Positions 46,441 to 57,420 of a stretch of 64,000 nucleotides of DNA are shown here, in pieces. The translations under genes were made by a program, and so were the position numbers. The notes beneath the pieces were generated by a model. It was not told where the DNA came from and did not search any database. It saw only the letters and a list, made by a program, of their open reading frames with translations. Positions within the stretch are counted from its first letter, which is position 1. Every line of letters begins with the position of its first letter. The stretch comes from Halichoerus grypus (Eukaryota > Chordata > Mammalia > Carnivora > Phocidae), in assembly GCF_964656455.1 (NCBI RefSeq), contig NC_135718.1, positions 128,999,093-129,063,092 on the forward strand. The letters are read 5' to 3'.

Positions 46441-47550
46441 GTGCTCAGCTCACTGTCTGATACAAGAAAGGGGAGCAATAAATGTTTGTTGAATAGGATA
46501 AAAGAATGAATTAATTAACAAAGGAACAGTGAGGCTGAGAAAGAAATGAAAGTGACATCCTGCTTCAGGAACACTTCCGAACTGTCTGGAGGAACTTGGA
46601 CTAACTAGCCCCGACCTAGCCCATGCCTCCCCTGCCCTCACGAGCATGCAGGCACGCAGGGGAATTCTCAGGCCGGGGTGAAGCTCCTTCCTCAGCATCT
46701 CACCCACAGAAGCCTCTGGCCTGGGAGAGGGGAGAAGGGTGAGGAGGCAGAGAGACCTAGATTCCAAATCTGAAGAGGGAGGGAGCTTGGAGGAAGGCAC
46801 AGCAGGGCATCGGAGGTGGGCTTCCGGGGGAGGGGTCGGGGGGTCGGGAGGCCAGGGGCTTCCCATCCAGAAATCCTTCCCCTCCAACCTGCCCTCAGCC
46901 CTCCTCCCCCTTGTCCTCGGACACATACTGCCCAGGACAATGCTGAGAAACACCGCAGGGACCAAAATAAGCTCCTACCTGCTGGAAAGGGAAAGAGACA
47001 AATCTTAAAACCTCATCCACTCCCCCAGACTTCTCTGGGGGCCTCACTGGCCTTGCTACCCCCCATCCCTGCTGGTATCCTGAGGCAGGGGTGCTCAGGA
47101 ATGGCTTCCCTTCTTGGACAGGCCCTTCTCTGTCTAGTTTTGAGAATTCTAGGAAGGAGGGCATGCAAGGTTGTCCCTCAAGGGTGCTACACTTCAGCCC
47201 CCCCTTCTCCTTACACGCCTGCCCTCAGCACAGAGACTGCAGGGGTGAGGGGCCTGGAGAAGCCCAGGATGAGGCTCCAGAAGGAAAGAAGTAGGACCAA
47301 GAGGTAAAGGGGCAAGGGGGTAAAGGGTAGTCCCCTTGGAGTATTTAGACTCACTGTGATATTATCTTACCCCCAGAGCCACATGCCAGATAGAAGCTTT
47401 TCACTGGGTACCTATAGGGGCCCTCAAATCTGGTACTTGTGGGATTTAGCATGACTGGCTGCACAGAGCAGATTCCAGAATTTTGCACTCCCCTACTCTT
47501 TTACTGCTGACACTACTCCACCCGCCTGGGGTTGCCTACTTGCCTTGTGG
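46441..47550. other. intergenic, nothing recognised
   Basis: An L2/MIR 3' end at about 46,441-46,515 ('caataaatgtttgttgaata'). The 171- and 163-codon overlapping frames at 46,450-47,307 show no domains. Confidence 0.4.
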
Positions 47551-47554
47551 ATAA

Positions 47555-47700
47555 AATATCTGTGCTAGCCCTTCTCCATAACTCAACTCATTACACCCTC
47601 GCAACTATGCACCGAGGTGGCATTCCTATGCCCATTTTATGGATGAGGAAACCAAGACACAGCTGTTCAAGGCAGGGGAAAGCATGGATGGTCATGGGGA
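47555..47700 (-). repeat. MIR SINE relic
   Basis: 'tatgcccattttatggatga' and 'ggaaaccaagacacagctgt' in reverse MIR order. Confidence 0.75.
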
Positions 47701-49390
47701 GCGTCATCTGGTCGGGGGTCCTGGACATACTTCGAAAGCCGGAGAGTTTTTGGCTCAATGTAAACTCTGGATATCTTGTTTCAGCTGTTCTGCCTATACG
47801 TTCCCACATTGTCTTTTTCCCACTACAGACCTCCGACGTCCCCTTTCTCCTGCCACAAAACTCTCTCCCTCTCCGTCCTGGAATCTGCCCTAGATGGGGT
47901 AGCCAGGACTCACAAGGTTTCTAGGTGGAAAGGCTTAGCACCCGTGGTCTCCATCTTGGCCATGTTTCCCACCTTAGAATGAACTTCCCAGCTGTTGGAG
48001 CAGGAGAAGACGAAAGATGTCATTTGTCTAAGTTGACCGATGGGTAGACGGAAGCCAAGGGAGGAGACGTGATTTGCCTGGACCACCCATCCAGTGAGTG
48101 GCAGCGTAAGGCCTAGAAGTCCACTTCCAGCTCTTCTGACTCTTAATCAAGTGCTCTTTTCAGGGCACCAAATGGCTTTGCTGCCCAGGAGCACTGTGTT
48201 TACCATGGATACCCCCACTCCCTCCTGCCCAGAAGACTCTGAGGAGGTGGTGTGTTTTTTTCCAGAACAACTCTCTGGGATGGACCCTGACTGGGCCAGC
48301 TCTGTTCTCAAACAGGCCAGTCTGATCCCCCAGGAGGACTGGCCCTGGGAACAGACAGAGGTTGAGGGAAGAGGGGAGGGAGGGAGAGAGAGAGGAAAGA
48401 AGGGAAGAGGGTTTTGGTTCATTTTACCCAGAACTGAAGAAAAACAAATGATCTACAGGTATTATGCAAACGTATCCACTTCCTGTCAACCACCCACAGT
48501 AAGAAGAGTTGGGGGTGGGCTCAGGTGCCCTCCAGAGCTGAAGATGCTGGAAGGTTAGATAGGGTGATGCAATCACCTCTCCCCCGCCCCCTGCCCCAAG
48601 CTAGACCTGCCTGGGTCTTCCTGGGGTTTTTCTGTCAGCTCCATGAGTGAAAATCAGGGGGCTGAGTGAAAATCAAAAGAAAGCCTTGAACCCCAAAAAA
48701 CATGGGCCAAGGCGAGGGCTCAAGGCAGGGGGACCGATGCGCAGGTTGGCGTGTTCACGTGGCATGGGGAGTAAGCAGAATGTCGGGATGCCATTGGGAG
48801 TGTTGAGGAAGTCTGCAGGGGAAGCCGAGGGAAAGGAGGCAAAATGAGAGTGGACACTTCCTCGTTTCTCCAGCTGGGCTCCAGGGGAGGACTGCAATTT
48901 TGCTGCCTGAGGCACAGATTCCTTGCTCCCCCTGAAGGCAGAAATGGAAGTGATCTTTCCCCAAGCTGGGTTTCTTCTTCCTCCCCCTGGAAGATTCAAC
49001 CTGCCCTGACCCCTTCCTCCCAGCGCTCGGCTTGCTGCCCCAGTCCATCCCCACTGCGCTTCAGCGCAGACCCCCTCGACAGAGGCCGTGTGCTCACCCT
49101 CCTCTGGGCAGAACCTTTTTCTTGATATCTGGAGATTCAACAAGGGGGCAGTGTCCGCAGGGACTGGGGTGTGGCCCGGTGGGTTGGCACTGACTCTCTT
49201 TGCCCTCCCAGGCCCATTTCCAATATCCACGAACAAGGATTTCTCAGGTCAGGGTCTCTGCAAGGCACAGTCTTCTGGGTGAGGGTCTGCCCCCCGGTGG
49301 TCCTCGGTGGGTACCAGTGGGCCGCCTAAACTGTAAGTGCAGCAGGAGACAGCCAAGGGAGGGATCAGGATGGGGCACAGTGTGGAGAGC
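47701..49390. other. intergenic, nothing recognised
   Basis: A further old-repeat fragment near 48,000-48,170. The 154-codon frame at 48,094-48,558 and 187-codon minus frame at 48,673-49,236 have no recognisable content. Confidence 0.35.
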
Positions 49391-49394
49391 ACTG

Positions 49395-49745
49395 TGTCAG
49401 GAGTCAGGCGCCTGGTTTCTGACTCTGGTCCCCTTAGGATTTGCTGTGTGATCTCACGGAAGTCCCCTCCTTCCCCGAGTCTGCTTCTTTATCTGCAACA
49501 TGAGGGGATTGGACTGGATACCTTTTGGCTTAGGTGTTGTGCAACGAAGAGGGAGGAGGAAAGAAAAGGGGCACAAGGGGGGGCGGTGACAGTGGCTGAG
49601 ATCATCTTAGGAAGGTAGGTCACTTCTCTGAGTCCCAGTGCCCTCATTTGTAAAATGGACATTGCTAATAGACGAACAGGCAGTTCTGAAAGATAGAGAA
49701 GAGAATATAATGACTCAGGATAGAGCCTGCTAAGTAATGTGCTCC
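49395..49745 (+). repeat. MIR SINE relics
   Basis: 'tgctgtgtgatctcacggaa', then a second piece 'cagtgccctcatttgtaaaa', both in forward MIR order. Confidence 0.6.
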
Positions 49746-50099
49746 AGAAGGCTTCCTGAGAATATGCAGGGGCTGGTTTCATGGGAGAGCAGGGTTTCAG
49801 CAGTGAGGGGTGGGAGCGTGTGCCCGGGCTTCTAGCTGACTGTTGGGGGGCTTAGGGGGCACCCTGGAGGCCTGCAGGTGAGAGGCCCAGACACGCCGGG
49901 TGCAGGGGTCCCCGGAGGCCAGGCATCACGCATTGAGAAGGGAGCCAGTGAACACAGGGAAGCTGCCCGCCTGTCCACTCCCGAGGCTGGATTCACACAC
50001 CAGACCCTGGAAAAGCTCACATTTTCCCAGCTTTTCTCACCCAGAATCATTTCCTTTGTTTAGAGGAGGGGGTGGGGGAGGAGACGGAGGGCGAGGAAG

Positions 50100-50362
50100 G
50101 AGGGGCCCGCGGGTGCCGCCGCCGCCCCCGCCCCTCCCGGTGTGCCGAGCAGGGTTGTCACTCAGCTCCCCGCCGGGGGCGACGGACGCGCCGGCGCCCA
50201 AGTCGAATCCCAGCCAGCGACCGTCCCCCTGGACCTGACAGGCTGGCCCCGGATCGTGCAGGCATCCCCGGAGCGGGCGGCTGCCGAAGGCGTCGAGCTG
50301 GGAGGGCGCTTGGACACCACCGTTCAGGAGGCTGGGAGCCCTGCCAGCTCTGGTGACCTTGG
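50100..50362 (+). other. ADORA1: probable ADORA1 upstream 5' UTR exon
   Basis: Sequence upstream of a consensus donor gtaagtctg at 50,363. No TATA box seen and the 5' end cannot be fixed from sequence. Assigned by analogy with the alternative 5' exons of human ADORA1. Confidence 0.45.
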
Positions 50363-50699
50363 GTAAGTCTGTGCCTCGGTTCGCCGCCGTGGCTCCCCAA
50401 TGGGGGATGCAGGAGAGGGCTGAGAGGGGCGACCGGAATGCCCCTTGGGGCAGGAGCGGGCGAGAGTTCCTGGCCTGGGAGGGTCCCTGGAGCGGGACCG
50501 GGCGCTGCTGAGAGGCGGGCGCCCGCAGTGGCTGGGGCGGGTGGTGCCGGGCACATGTGCGCGCCGGCCGGGCAAAGGGGAGCCCGCGCCCCGATCTGCG
50601 GCTGGGCTCCGTCCCCCAGCCCCACGCCTGCCTGCCCAGTCCCAGGTGCGACACCGGGGCGCTACCTCTTTAAAAGCGCCTGGGGCTGAGCCTCCGCCG

Positions 50700-50884
50700 C
50701 ACCATGTGATTGCTTGAAAGGCCGGGCTGGGAGAGCGGCGGTGGGAGCCGGGGACCATGAGCCGCCGGTGCGCGGTGCCCGGAGCCCAGCCCTGCCGGCG
50801 CCGCCCCGCAGCTCTGCGCGCCACCAGGTGCCCAGAACTTTGGGCACCGCCTCCGGGACCCCCTGGTGGCCAGCGGGCAGGATG
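50700..50884 (+). other. ADORA1: probable ADORA1 downstream alternative 5' UTR exon with upstream ATGs
   Basis: Follows the TATA-like TTTAAAAG by about 25 bases and ends at donor gtgagc (50,885). Contains ATG at 50,704 (immediately followed by TGA), at 50,757 (good context, gaccATGa, open for 42 codons to the exon end) and at 50,882. The human gene is reported to have an alternative 5' exon with upstream ATGs that lower translation; this one has the same feature. Confidence 0.5.
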
Positions 50885-51191
50885 GTGAGCTCCCTACAGC
50901 CTCTTCTGTGGGATGGGTGGGCAGAGCCAGGCACGGGGACCCCTGTGGGGTGTGCGCGCGCGGGAGCTGCCTCACACCTGATAAACCAGTGGAAGAGTGA
51001 GCGCTGCTATTTTAAGTTGTTGAATGGAACCTCTGGGAATGATAAGGGGAGGGGACAAAGATTAGGCAGAGAAAGGGCCAGCCTGGCAGGCACTAGATAT
51101 GCCAAGTGGGGAACCGCTCCAAGGGGCAGCCGGGGGTTTCCGAGCTGCCTGGGCTCCCCCTGCCCCTCCCAGGCAGGCCTCCCCACCGCAG

Positions 51192-51264
51192 GCTTCCGTG
51201 ACCACAGGTGCCTGCCTCCTGACCCTTGGTGCCCGTCTGCTGATGTGCCTGGCCCGTGCCTGCC
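51192..51264 (+). other. ADORA1: 5' UTR part of ADORA1 coding exon
   Basis: Two acceptor choices are visible: caccgcag ending at 51,191 and gaccacag ending at 51,207. The UTR holds an out-of-frame ATG at 51,243 (gctgATGtgcc), whose frame runs to TGA at 51,426-51,428, overlapping the receptor start. Confidence 0.6.
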
Positions 51265-51605
51265 ATGCCGCCCTCCATCTCGGCCTTCCAGGCCGCCTAC
51301 ATTGGCATCGAGGTGCTCATCGCCCTGGTCTCTGTGCCCGGGAACGTGCTGGTGATCTGGGCAGTGAAGGTGAACCAGGCGCTGCGGGATGCCACCTTCT
51401 GCTTCATTGTCTCGCTGGCCGTGGCTGATGTGGCTGTGGGCGCTCTGGTCATCCCACTAGCCATCCTCATCAACATCGGGCCACGGACCTACTTCCACAC
51501 CTGCCTCATGGTCGCCTGCCCCGTCCTCATCCTCACCCAGAGCTCCATCCTGGCCCTGCTGGCAATTGCCGTGGACCGCTACCTCCGCGTCAAGATCCCC
51601 CTCCG
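51265..51605 (+). CDS. ADORA1: ADORA1, adenosine A1 receptor, first coding exon (residues 1-114)
   Basis: Gi/o-coupled adenosine receptor at the plasma membrane; it lowers cAMP and damps neuronal and cardiac activity. ATG at 51,265 ([17 protein letters not shown]) is the known A1 N-terminus, in good context (G at -3); the in-frame GTG at 51,256 is not a start. Visible: TM1 about 10-33 with N27 of GNVLVIW, TM2 about 46-69 with D55 of LAVADV, C80 (the partner of the extracellular-loop-2 disulfide), TM3 about 78-101 and DRY at 104-106. The exon ends inside codon 114 (CG|G) at donor GTGAGT (51,606). The family splits its coding region here, so phase and position fit. The second coding exon, TM4 to the C-tail, is not in the remaining 12.4 kb. 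Confidence 0.97.
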
Positions 51606-53445
51606 GTGAGTCCAGAGCCGCTGAAGGTACCCGCTGCGCCCCACCCTGCGCCCCATGCTGGGTGGCTCCAGGGCCATCTAGAGAGGATAAAAGGTAGAGC
51701 AGAAGACCCCACGGAAGCCAGATAGTCCCTGGGCCATTGTGCCCCAGTCCTCACTCTGCCTTCCTGTCGCCTCTACAGTGCCAGGCTGAGCCGCAATGGA
51801 AGCGGGGGTGGGGGGGGAGGCTGGGTAGCTGGGCGAATGGAAACCTGGCAGTGCCCAGGACCCTAGAGCTGAAGCCGCTGCTGTTCTCCTGACGTGGCCA
51901 GGGAAGCCGAGGCTGCCTGTCCAGCCTGGGGTGGGGGCTTTGGAGGGGGCCACCAAGACGGTCACAGTGAGTGCGGGGTGGGAATGAACCGAGCTCCCAT
52001 CCGGGGATGCGGAAGGGGCCGAGCAGATGGCTAGAGTGGGGTGAGGGGGTCCGGAGTGTGGCCTCCCTGGGGCAGGAGAGCTGCTTCTCCAGCCAGCCCC
52101 GGGCAGGCTTCCTGAACACACTCTTCAGTTCTCGTGTTCTCTGGCGTCTGAGGCAGCCAGCTCCACCCTCCACGGCTGTCCCGCTGAACCTAAGCGGTCT
52201 GATGACCTCTGCCCAACTTCCACTTACGGGATCTCTGTTGCAGGCAGGAGAGGGGACAGATGAAGGTGCCTGCTCTTAAAGTCCCTGTCCTGTTGCTAAG
52301 CTGTGTGTGGCTTTGCAGTCACCGCAGAGGAGCTGATGCTGGGTCCAGGCAGCGCCAGGGTGGGTGGCCTGATAGTGGTGGTCCTCAGGCGAGTGTCTGG
52401 TCTACGCTGGGGCCTGCCAGGCCATAATCTCGTCACCAGGCAGTGCCTGGGCCACCAAGTGCCAGTGAATGTCTGGGCCCACTGCCAGTCCATGCTGCCC
52501 TGGCGGGGACACTGTTGGGAGGCGTGCTGGCCCCCTCTTTGAGTCTGGTCACCAGTAGATTCCCTTTCTACGGGGAGCTCCGACCATCCCTGGCACCTGC
52601 CATCCCCAGAGTAGCTTCCATATCTGGGACACGGGGCCTCTGGCCTCACTTGGCAACTTGCCCAGGCAGGCCTAGGTGCCCACGTTTCTCCTGTGTGCAT
52701 TGCATTTGTGCACATTTACCTTTTCAAAGCTTTTCTTCATGCACCATTTTTTTTTTCCTATCCTCTCCATGATCCTTTAAGGGAGGTGGAGAAGGAGCTG
52801 GTAAAGGAGAAACTTTGGAGAGACCCAGAGGGTCTCCCGAAGCCGGTTGGGAGCACAGCCTAGATTCCACTGCCCACCTTCCTTCCTGACTCCCCCTGTC
52901 CTGGCGCCGACATGCCAGTTTCCGTGCCCTGCGTACCTCCCTCACAACCTCGTTTCCCAGGGGAGGTGGGCGAAGGCTGCCGCTCAGGGGATGGGGGGAG
53001 GCGGAGAAGGGGGCCCTGAAGCCCCCTCTGCAGGCGCAGCTGCAGAGGGGCCTTCCGGCTGCCGTTCATCCCAAGTGGTGGCTGGGCCGTGCAGAGGAAG
53101 CTGGTCTCAGCCCATTAGAGCGGCCTGGGCCTCTGAGGCGGACCATTATAACAAAGTGTTGCCACATTAGGAAACTCACTCAGATATGCAGATGTAGGAG
53201 GGCTGCTCAAGAAATTCTGTCGCTGAGCGGGTGCCAAGGTGAACCAAAGGCCTGATCCTGATGTGACAGTGGTCACAGGCCTGCAGAACGTGCCCTACTC
53301 GCCCTGTGGGAATGGGGGCGGCTGAGCCGGCAGGGCTGCAGGCTCTGTCTTCCAGGGCGCGGGTGTGGTTGCTCCTTGCTCTGGCCTCCAGGAGCCGGGG
53401 GTGTTGGGGAGCTGTCTTCTGAGGGCCAAGGTAGGGGGGTGCCTA
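51606..53445 (+). other. ADORA1 intron, proximal part
   Basis: Begins at gtgagt. G-rich at about 51,803-51,823. No exon-like sequence for residues after R114 found. Open frames on both strands are shadows in GC-rich sequence. Confidence 0.7.
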
Positions 53446-53900
53446 GAGTCTAAGAATACAGGCGTAGGTTCGAATCCTTGCTAGAATTCCTAGCTGTGTG
53501 ACCTTGGGAAAGCCACTCTTCACCTCTTGAAGCTTCAATTTCCTCATCTATAAAAAGGAACATTAATAATAGTACCTTCTTCGGGCACCTGGGTGGCTCG
53601 GTCAGTTAAGCGTCTGCCTTCAGCTCAAGTCATGATCCCAGGGTCCTGGGATCGAGCCCCACATCAGGTTCCCTGCTCAGTGGGGAGCCTGTTTCTCCCT
53701 CTCTCTTGCTTGTGCTTGCTCATCAATAAATAAATAAAATCTTTAAAATAAAATAAATAAAATAAAATAAAATGAGTAAGCATCATTTAAAAGAAATAAT
53801 AGTACCTTCTTCCTAAAATGACTGGAAGAATATAAACTCCTATGTATAAAACACTTAGTGCCATATAATGCACTTGGTATTACCTGCAAGCCATAAGGGG
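53446..53900 (+). repeat. MIR relic split by a SINEC
   Basis: 'ggcgtaggttcgaatccttg', 'gctgtgtgaccttgggaaag', 'cctcatctataaaaaggaac' then, after the SINEC, 'cctatgtataaaacacttag', in forward MIR order. Confidence 0.85.
53583..53796 (+). mobile_element. SINEC insertion with perfect 18-bp target duplication
   Basis: 'gggcacctgggtggctcggt' through aaaatcttt, with an expanded (aaaat)n tail and about 25 extra bases. The duplication aataatagtaccttcttc is identical at 53,565-53,582 and 53,797-53,814. Confidence 0.92.
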
Positions 53901-55235
53901 TATGTTTATGTGTGTAGCTTTATTAACATTAGTAACATATGGCTCAAAGTGGGTGTGAATAAGCAAGCCCTGGCGCCCCGCCCCACGCACACTCATGCTC
54001 TTCTACAGCAACACATACAACCCCCCCACACGTACATGCGTGCACGGACACACACAGTGCATTTCCAGGGAGGTTTCAGAATACTGCTAAGTTATATTTG
54101 TACATGTCTCTTCCTCCTTGGTGGATTGTCAGTGTGTGCAGGGCAGCGACCTGAGCAGCAACTGCATGTTGTCCATTTCTGCAAATTCTCCAGAATGCTT
54201 AGCTCAGTGTCTGGCACAAGGCAGACACTCAATAAATGTGAATTGAATTGGATGAGTTTTCAGAGCTCACAGGGTTGAGCCTCCGTCAGGCCTTTCAGAT
54301 GGCTAACCTCTAACCTTCTTTCTGGGAACTAGACCTCCCCGGCATTCTCCTTCAGGGGTCCGACCGCAGCTGCCCCAACAGCTCAGGCCGTTCCTTTGGA
54401 GCCACACCCCAGCGGTGCCTGGGAGGGTCCTGCCCCGCGGACAGGAGTCTCCTCAGGCAGAGAAAGACCGTTGGGGTCTAGCTCCTAAAGCCAGGATCCT
54501 GGAGGCTGGGCTGATGGGCTGAGCCACTCCAGGCCCTGGCCCATTACTGCCTGGTCCCCCTGAAGGAAGGGCAGCATGATCCTCCCTGGGCAGTTGGAGT
54601 CAGCAGGCTGCTGGGCCTGGGGGAATATCTCTCAGCCAGAGGTCCCCCTGCACTTGGCTTGCTGCCCTGACCAGCCAGGCGGAGGCAGATGCCGTGGGCA
54701 CTGGGGAGTATTACTGACCGAGCGCTGGTGAGGCATCTGTGGGGCGGCCGGGTGACAGGAGTGAGCTTGGGCCCCTCAACAAGCAAAGCATGGTTTGGTT
54801 GGCCAACCACAAATTTTATTTCATCCCATTTGGCAGAAAGCCAAGAGAGAAAAAAGGCTTCACATCACATAATATGATCCAGTTACAAAAAAATAAAAAA
54901 AAAAGAAAAGAAAAAGAAAGAGCTCAAATTGTTGATTCATCAATAACCCATGGCCATTTACATGTGTTTTGTATCTTATTTGCATAGCACCTCCACATGC
55001 CTGGTAATCCAAATCTTATTCCCCTGAGCTCCTACTTCTAGGAATCTCCAGCATTCATCCACCACCCCTCACCCTGAGTTTCTTCCAGTGGCACTCTGTG
55101 GCCTACTGCAGGGGGCTGGTTATGGGGCTAGGTGCCAACAGGGGGCTCCCCCACCAAAGCCCTCTCTGTGGGAAGGAGCCCTGAGCAAGAGATGTCTATG
55201 GCCAGAGAGGTTGGGGTGGCCTGAAGGGGTGGTGG
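53901..55235 (+). other. ADORA1 intron; L2/MIR 3' end at ~54,190-54,255, otherwise nothing recognised
   Basis: 'cagacactcaataaatgtga' at about 54,223 is an L2/MIR 3' end. An A-rich tract at 54,888-54,920 follows unassigned sequence. No exon. Confidence 0.45.
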
Positions 55236-55239
55236 GTCT

Positions 55240-55690
55240 CTGGGAGTCAGAAAACCTTGAGTTTGAGCCTTGCTCCGTTACTACCTAGCTGTGCATCCTT
55301 GGCTAAATTCCTCAACCTCTCTGAGCCCCACCCCCCACCTCATCTGTTAGGTAAAGGGACTAGATCTGAGGCCTCTGAGCTTCCTTTCAGCTCTAACTCT
55401 ATGGTTCTTCCTTATCATCACTCCTGCTAATGTGGTGTCGAGACCCTGGAAAGGTTGTGTTGGGTTGTGTTTTCTAATTCCTAGGAGTGCTGAGCCAGGC
55501 ACAATGCTACGTGTTTGTTTGTACACGCTTCATCCCATTTAGTGTTCCTGGGCTCTCACTAGTAGACGGTATTGCTGTCCTCATTCCGCGGACACTTCTG
55601 TAGATAAACTGAAGTCTGAGGGCCAGGGAGTTGCAGTGATTTGCCCAGACATCTTGTCAGGAGCAGAGACAGGATTTGAATCCGGGCCTG
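55240..55690. repeat. MIR SINE relics, forward then reverse
   Basis: Forward piece 55,240-55,410 ('ttgagtttgagccttgctcc', 'cctcaacctctctgagcccc'); reverse piece 55,495-55,690 ('gaagtctgagggccagggag', 'gacaggatttgaatccgggc'). Confidence 0.75.
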
Positions 55691-56830
55691 TCTAACAGAT
55701 GTCTTTAGCCAGAGAGAACGTACGTATCTTCAATCAGCCCCACGAAGCTGGGGGACTTATGGAGGGGGTTCCTCAAGGCTGTCAGTGGGGTGATTTTTCT
55801 CCTCTGATCTCTGCCAATGGCCTCTGCACTCTGCTGGACCGTGCCGGGCGCCTCCCTCAGTCCTCACCTTCGCTCCAGTGGACGGCGGAGCCCCTGGCTG
55901 GCCTGCCTCTGTCCACAGCTGGAGGCCTGCCCGACTGGGCTGCTGACCCGGGGGCGCCCAGCAGGAAGGGTTGGAGGCCAGCATGTGGGGGCAGGGGAGA
56001 AATCTGGTAGATTAGGACATGTTTGCTGTTAGGAATCAAGTTAGCCCTTCCCACCCTGGTGAGCCTGGGTCTTTTTTGATAACCAAAGTGTCTCCAGTGC
56101 TTGTACCCCAGCAGGCGACCCCCTGGGGCCTCAGGGTCCCAGAACAATTGTTCTCTATGATGCCATCTGTTTCCAGGGGTGGTAGTCTGTCTCCAGCTCC
56201 CCCCTGGGTAAGTCACAGGCCTAGAGTGGCAGGGGGGAGAGGAGCCCTGAAGCTTGACTTCCTCACACTTGCAGAAGGGGAAACAACAGGGGCCCAGGGC
56301 TCCAGCATGTTCAAGGTCATTCTGCTAGGAGCCCTTTCCTCCTCCCAATCCTGACTCTCCACCGCCAGCCTCTGATGTAGAAGGTTTTGGGCAGGAGGAG
56401 CCCTTGGCAAGTGCCCCTCCTCAAGGAACAGAACAGAGCGTGCAGCCTCCGCAGGGGAAGTCAGCAAATCAGTGGTGGTCTTCCAGGGAGACAGTGAAGA
56501 GAGGATGTCACTTTGAGATGGAAAGGGAAATGTCTTTGCTTGAATGAGGGCTAGCCTTCAGATGGCTTATGCTAAAGAGCCTGCTGAGTGCAGGGCGGAC
56601 AGAGATTTTAGTTGAGACAAATGTGGACGAGTTTCAAGGATGAAAGAAAGCTTCCCCAAGCTTTCATTGGAACAGCTCCCGGGAGGCCTCTGAGGGCTTT
56701 AGGAGCAAGCTGCCCAGGTGTTAATGCTGCTTTGGAAGCAGGGGGAATGACCACGATGCCCTCTAGAGAACCCCTCGACCAAAGGGTCATGGGGTGGAAG
56801 CTTGGGGGCCACGCCCTGACATTTGATATT
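55691..56830 (+). other. ADORA1 intron, nothing recognised
   Basis: No exon, RNA or clear repeat seen. Confidence 0.45.
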
Positions 56831-57160
56831 TATTTCTGAGCATGAAAGCTATCCATGCTCATGGTGAAAATGTTGAGAAATACAGGGAAGAACAAAGATG
56901 ACAAAGTCACCAGTAATTCTACCACTTACAGATAACTAGTGTTAACATTTTGGTGTTCCAGACATTTTTTCCACATATATCTATATATATATATGTCTGT
57001 ATCTCTAAATATATATAGATATAAATATAATTTTTACATGGTGGAGAGCATGTATGGCTCTCTATCTCCCACATTGTTTACTTTACTGTATTATAAGTAT
57101 TTCCCTACGTCAATAAGAATGATTTTGTAAGAATTTTATGAGGGTAAAATACTGGATTGT
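56831..57160. repeat. AT-rich LINE-type relic with (TA)-rich tract
   Basis: 'gtgttaacattttggtgttc' followed by a tat/ata-rich stretch (56,976-57,040) and 'tttactttactgtattataa' resemble an old LINE 3' end. Family not certain. Confidence 0.45.
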
Positions 57161-57164
57161 CTTT

Positions 57165-57420
57165 TTGTTCATCTTTTAGGTCTCAGCTAAAACAGCCCCT
57201 CCTCTGGAGGACATCTCTGACCCCCTCTCCACCTGGACCAGGCCAGTCTCCTCTGTTAGGTACTCAGGTTGCATCTCCGTCTTCCCTTTTGCTTATGGTC
57301 CAGGTGGTTTTTCCGAGTTTGCTACACAACAAGAGGGCCAGGACCCCATCTGTGTACGTATCCCCCGTGCCTGGCCCAGAGTAGGCATGCTGGACACATT
57401 TCTTGAATAAATGAATTATT
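57165..57420 (+). repeat. L2 LINE 3' end
   Basis: 'ttttaggtctcagctaaaac', 'agagggccaggaccccatct', 'cccgtgcctggcccagagta' and 'tcttgaataaatgaattatt' are the L2 3' end in order. Confidence 0.85.

Larger units (their letters stand above)
50060..50885 (+). promoter_or_regulatory. ADORA1: GC-rich, CpG-dense promoter region of ADORA1
   Basis: The strongest CpG-dense stretch in the window outside MYOG exon 1, ending 380 bp before the A1 receptor start codon. It contains a TATA-like TTTAAAAG at 50,669-50,676. It also has two donor-like sites, after 50,362 (ttgg|gtaagt) and after 50,884 (gatg|gtgagc). In humans ADORA1 is driven by two closely spaced promoters with alternative 5' exons, and this layout fits. 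Large open frames here (for example 50,037-50,654 minus) are GC artefacts. Confidence 0.7.

Noticed and set aside
50037..50654. 205-codon minus-strand open frame over the ADORA1 CpG-dense region
   Set aside because: GC-rich sequence lacks stop codons by chance. Several overlapping frames are equally long and none has a domain.
51256..51264. In-frame GTG three codons before the ADORA1 ATG
   Set aside because: Known A1 receptors start MPPSIS; the ATG at 51,265 has good context and a GTG start is not expected.
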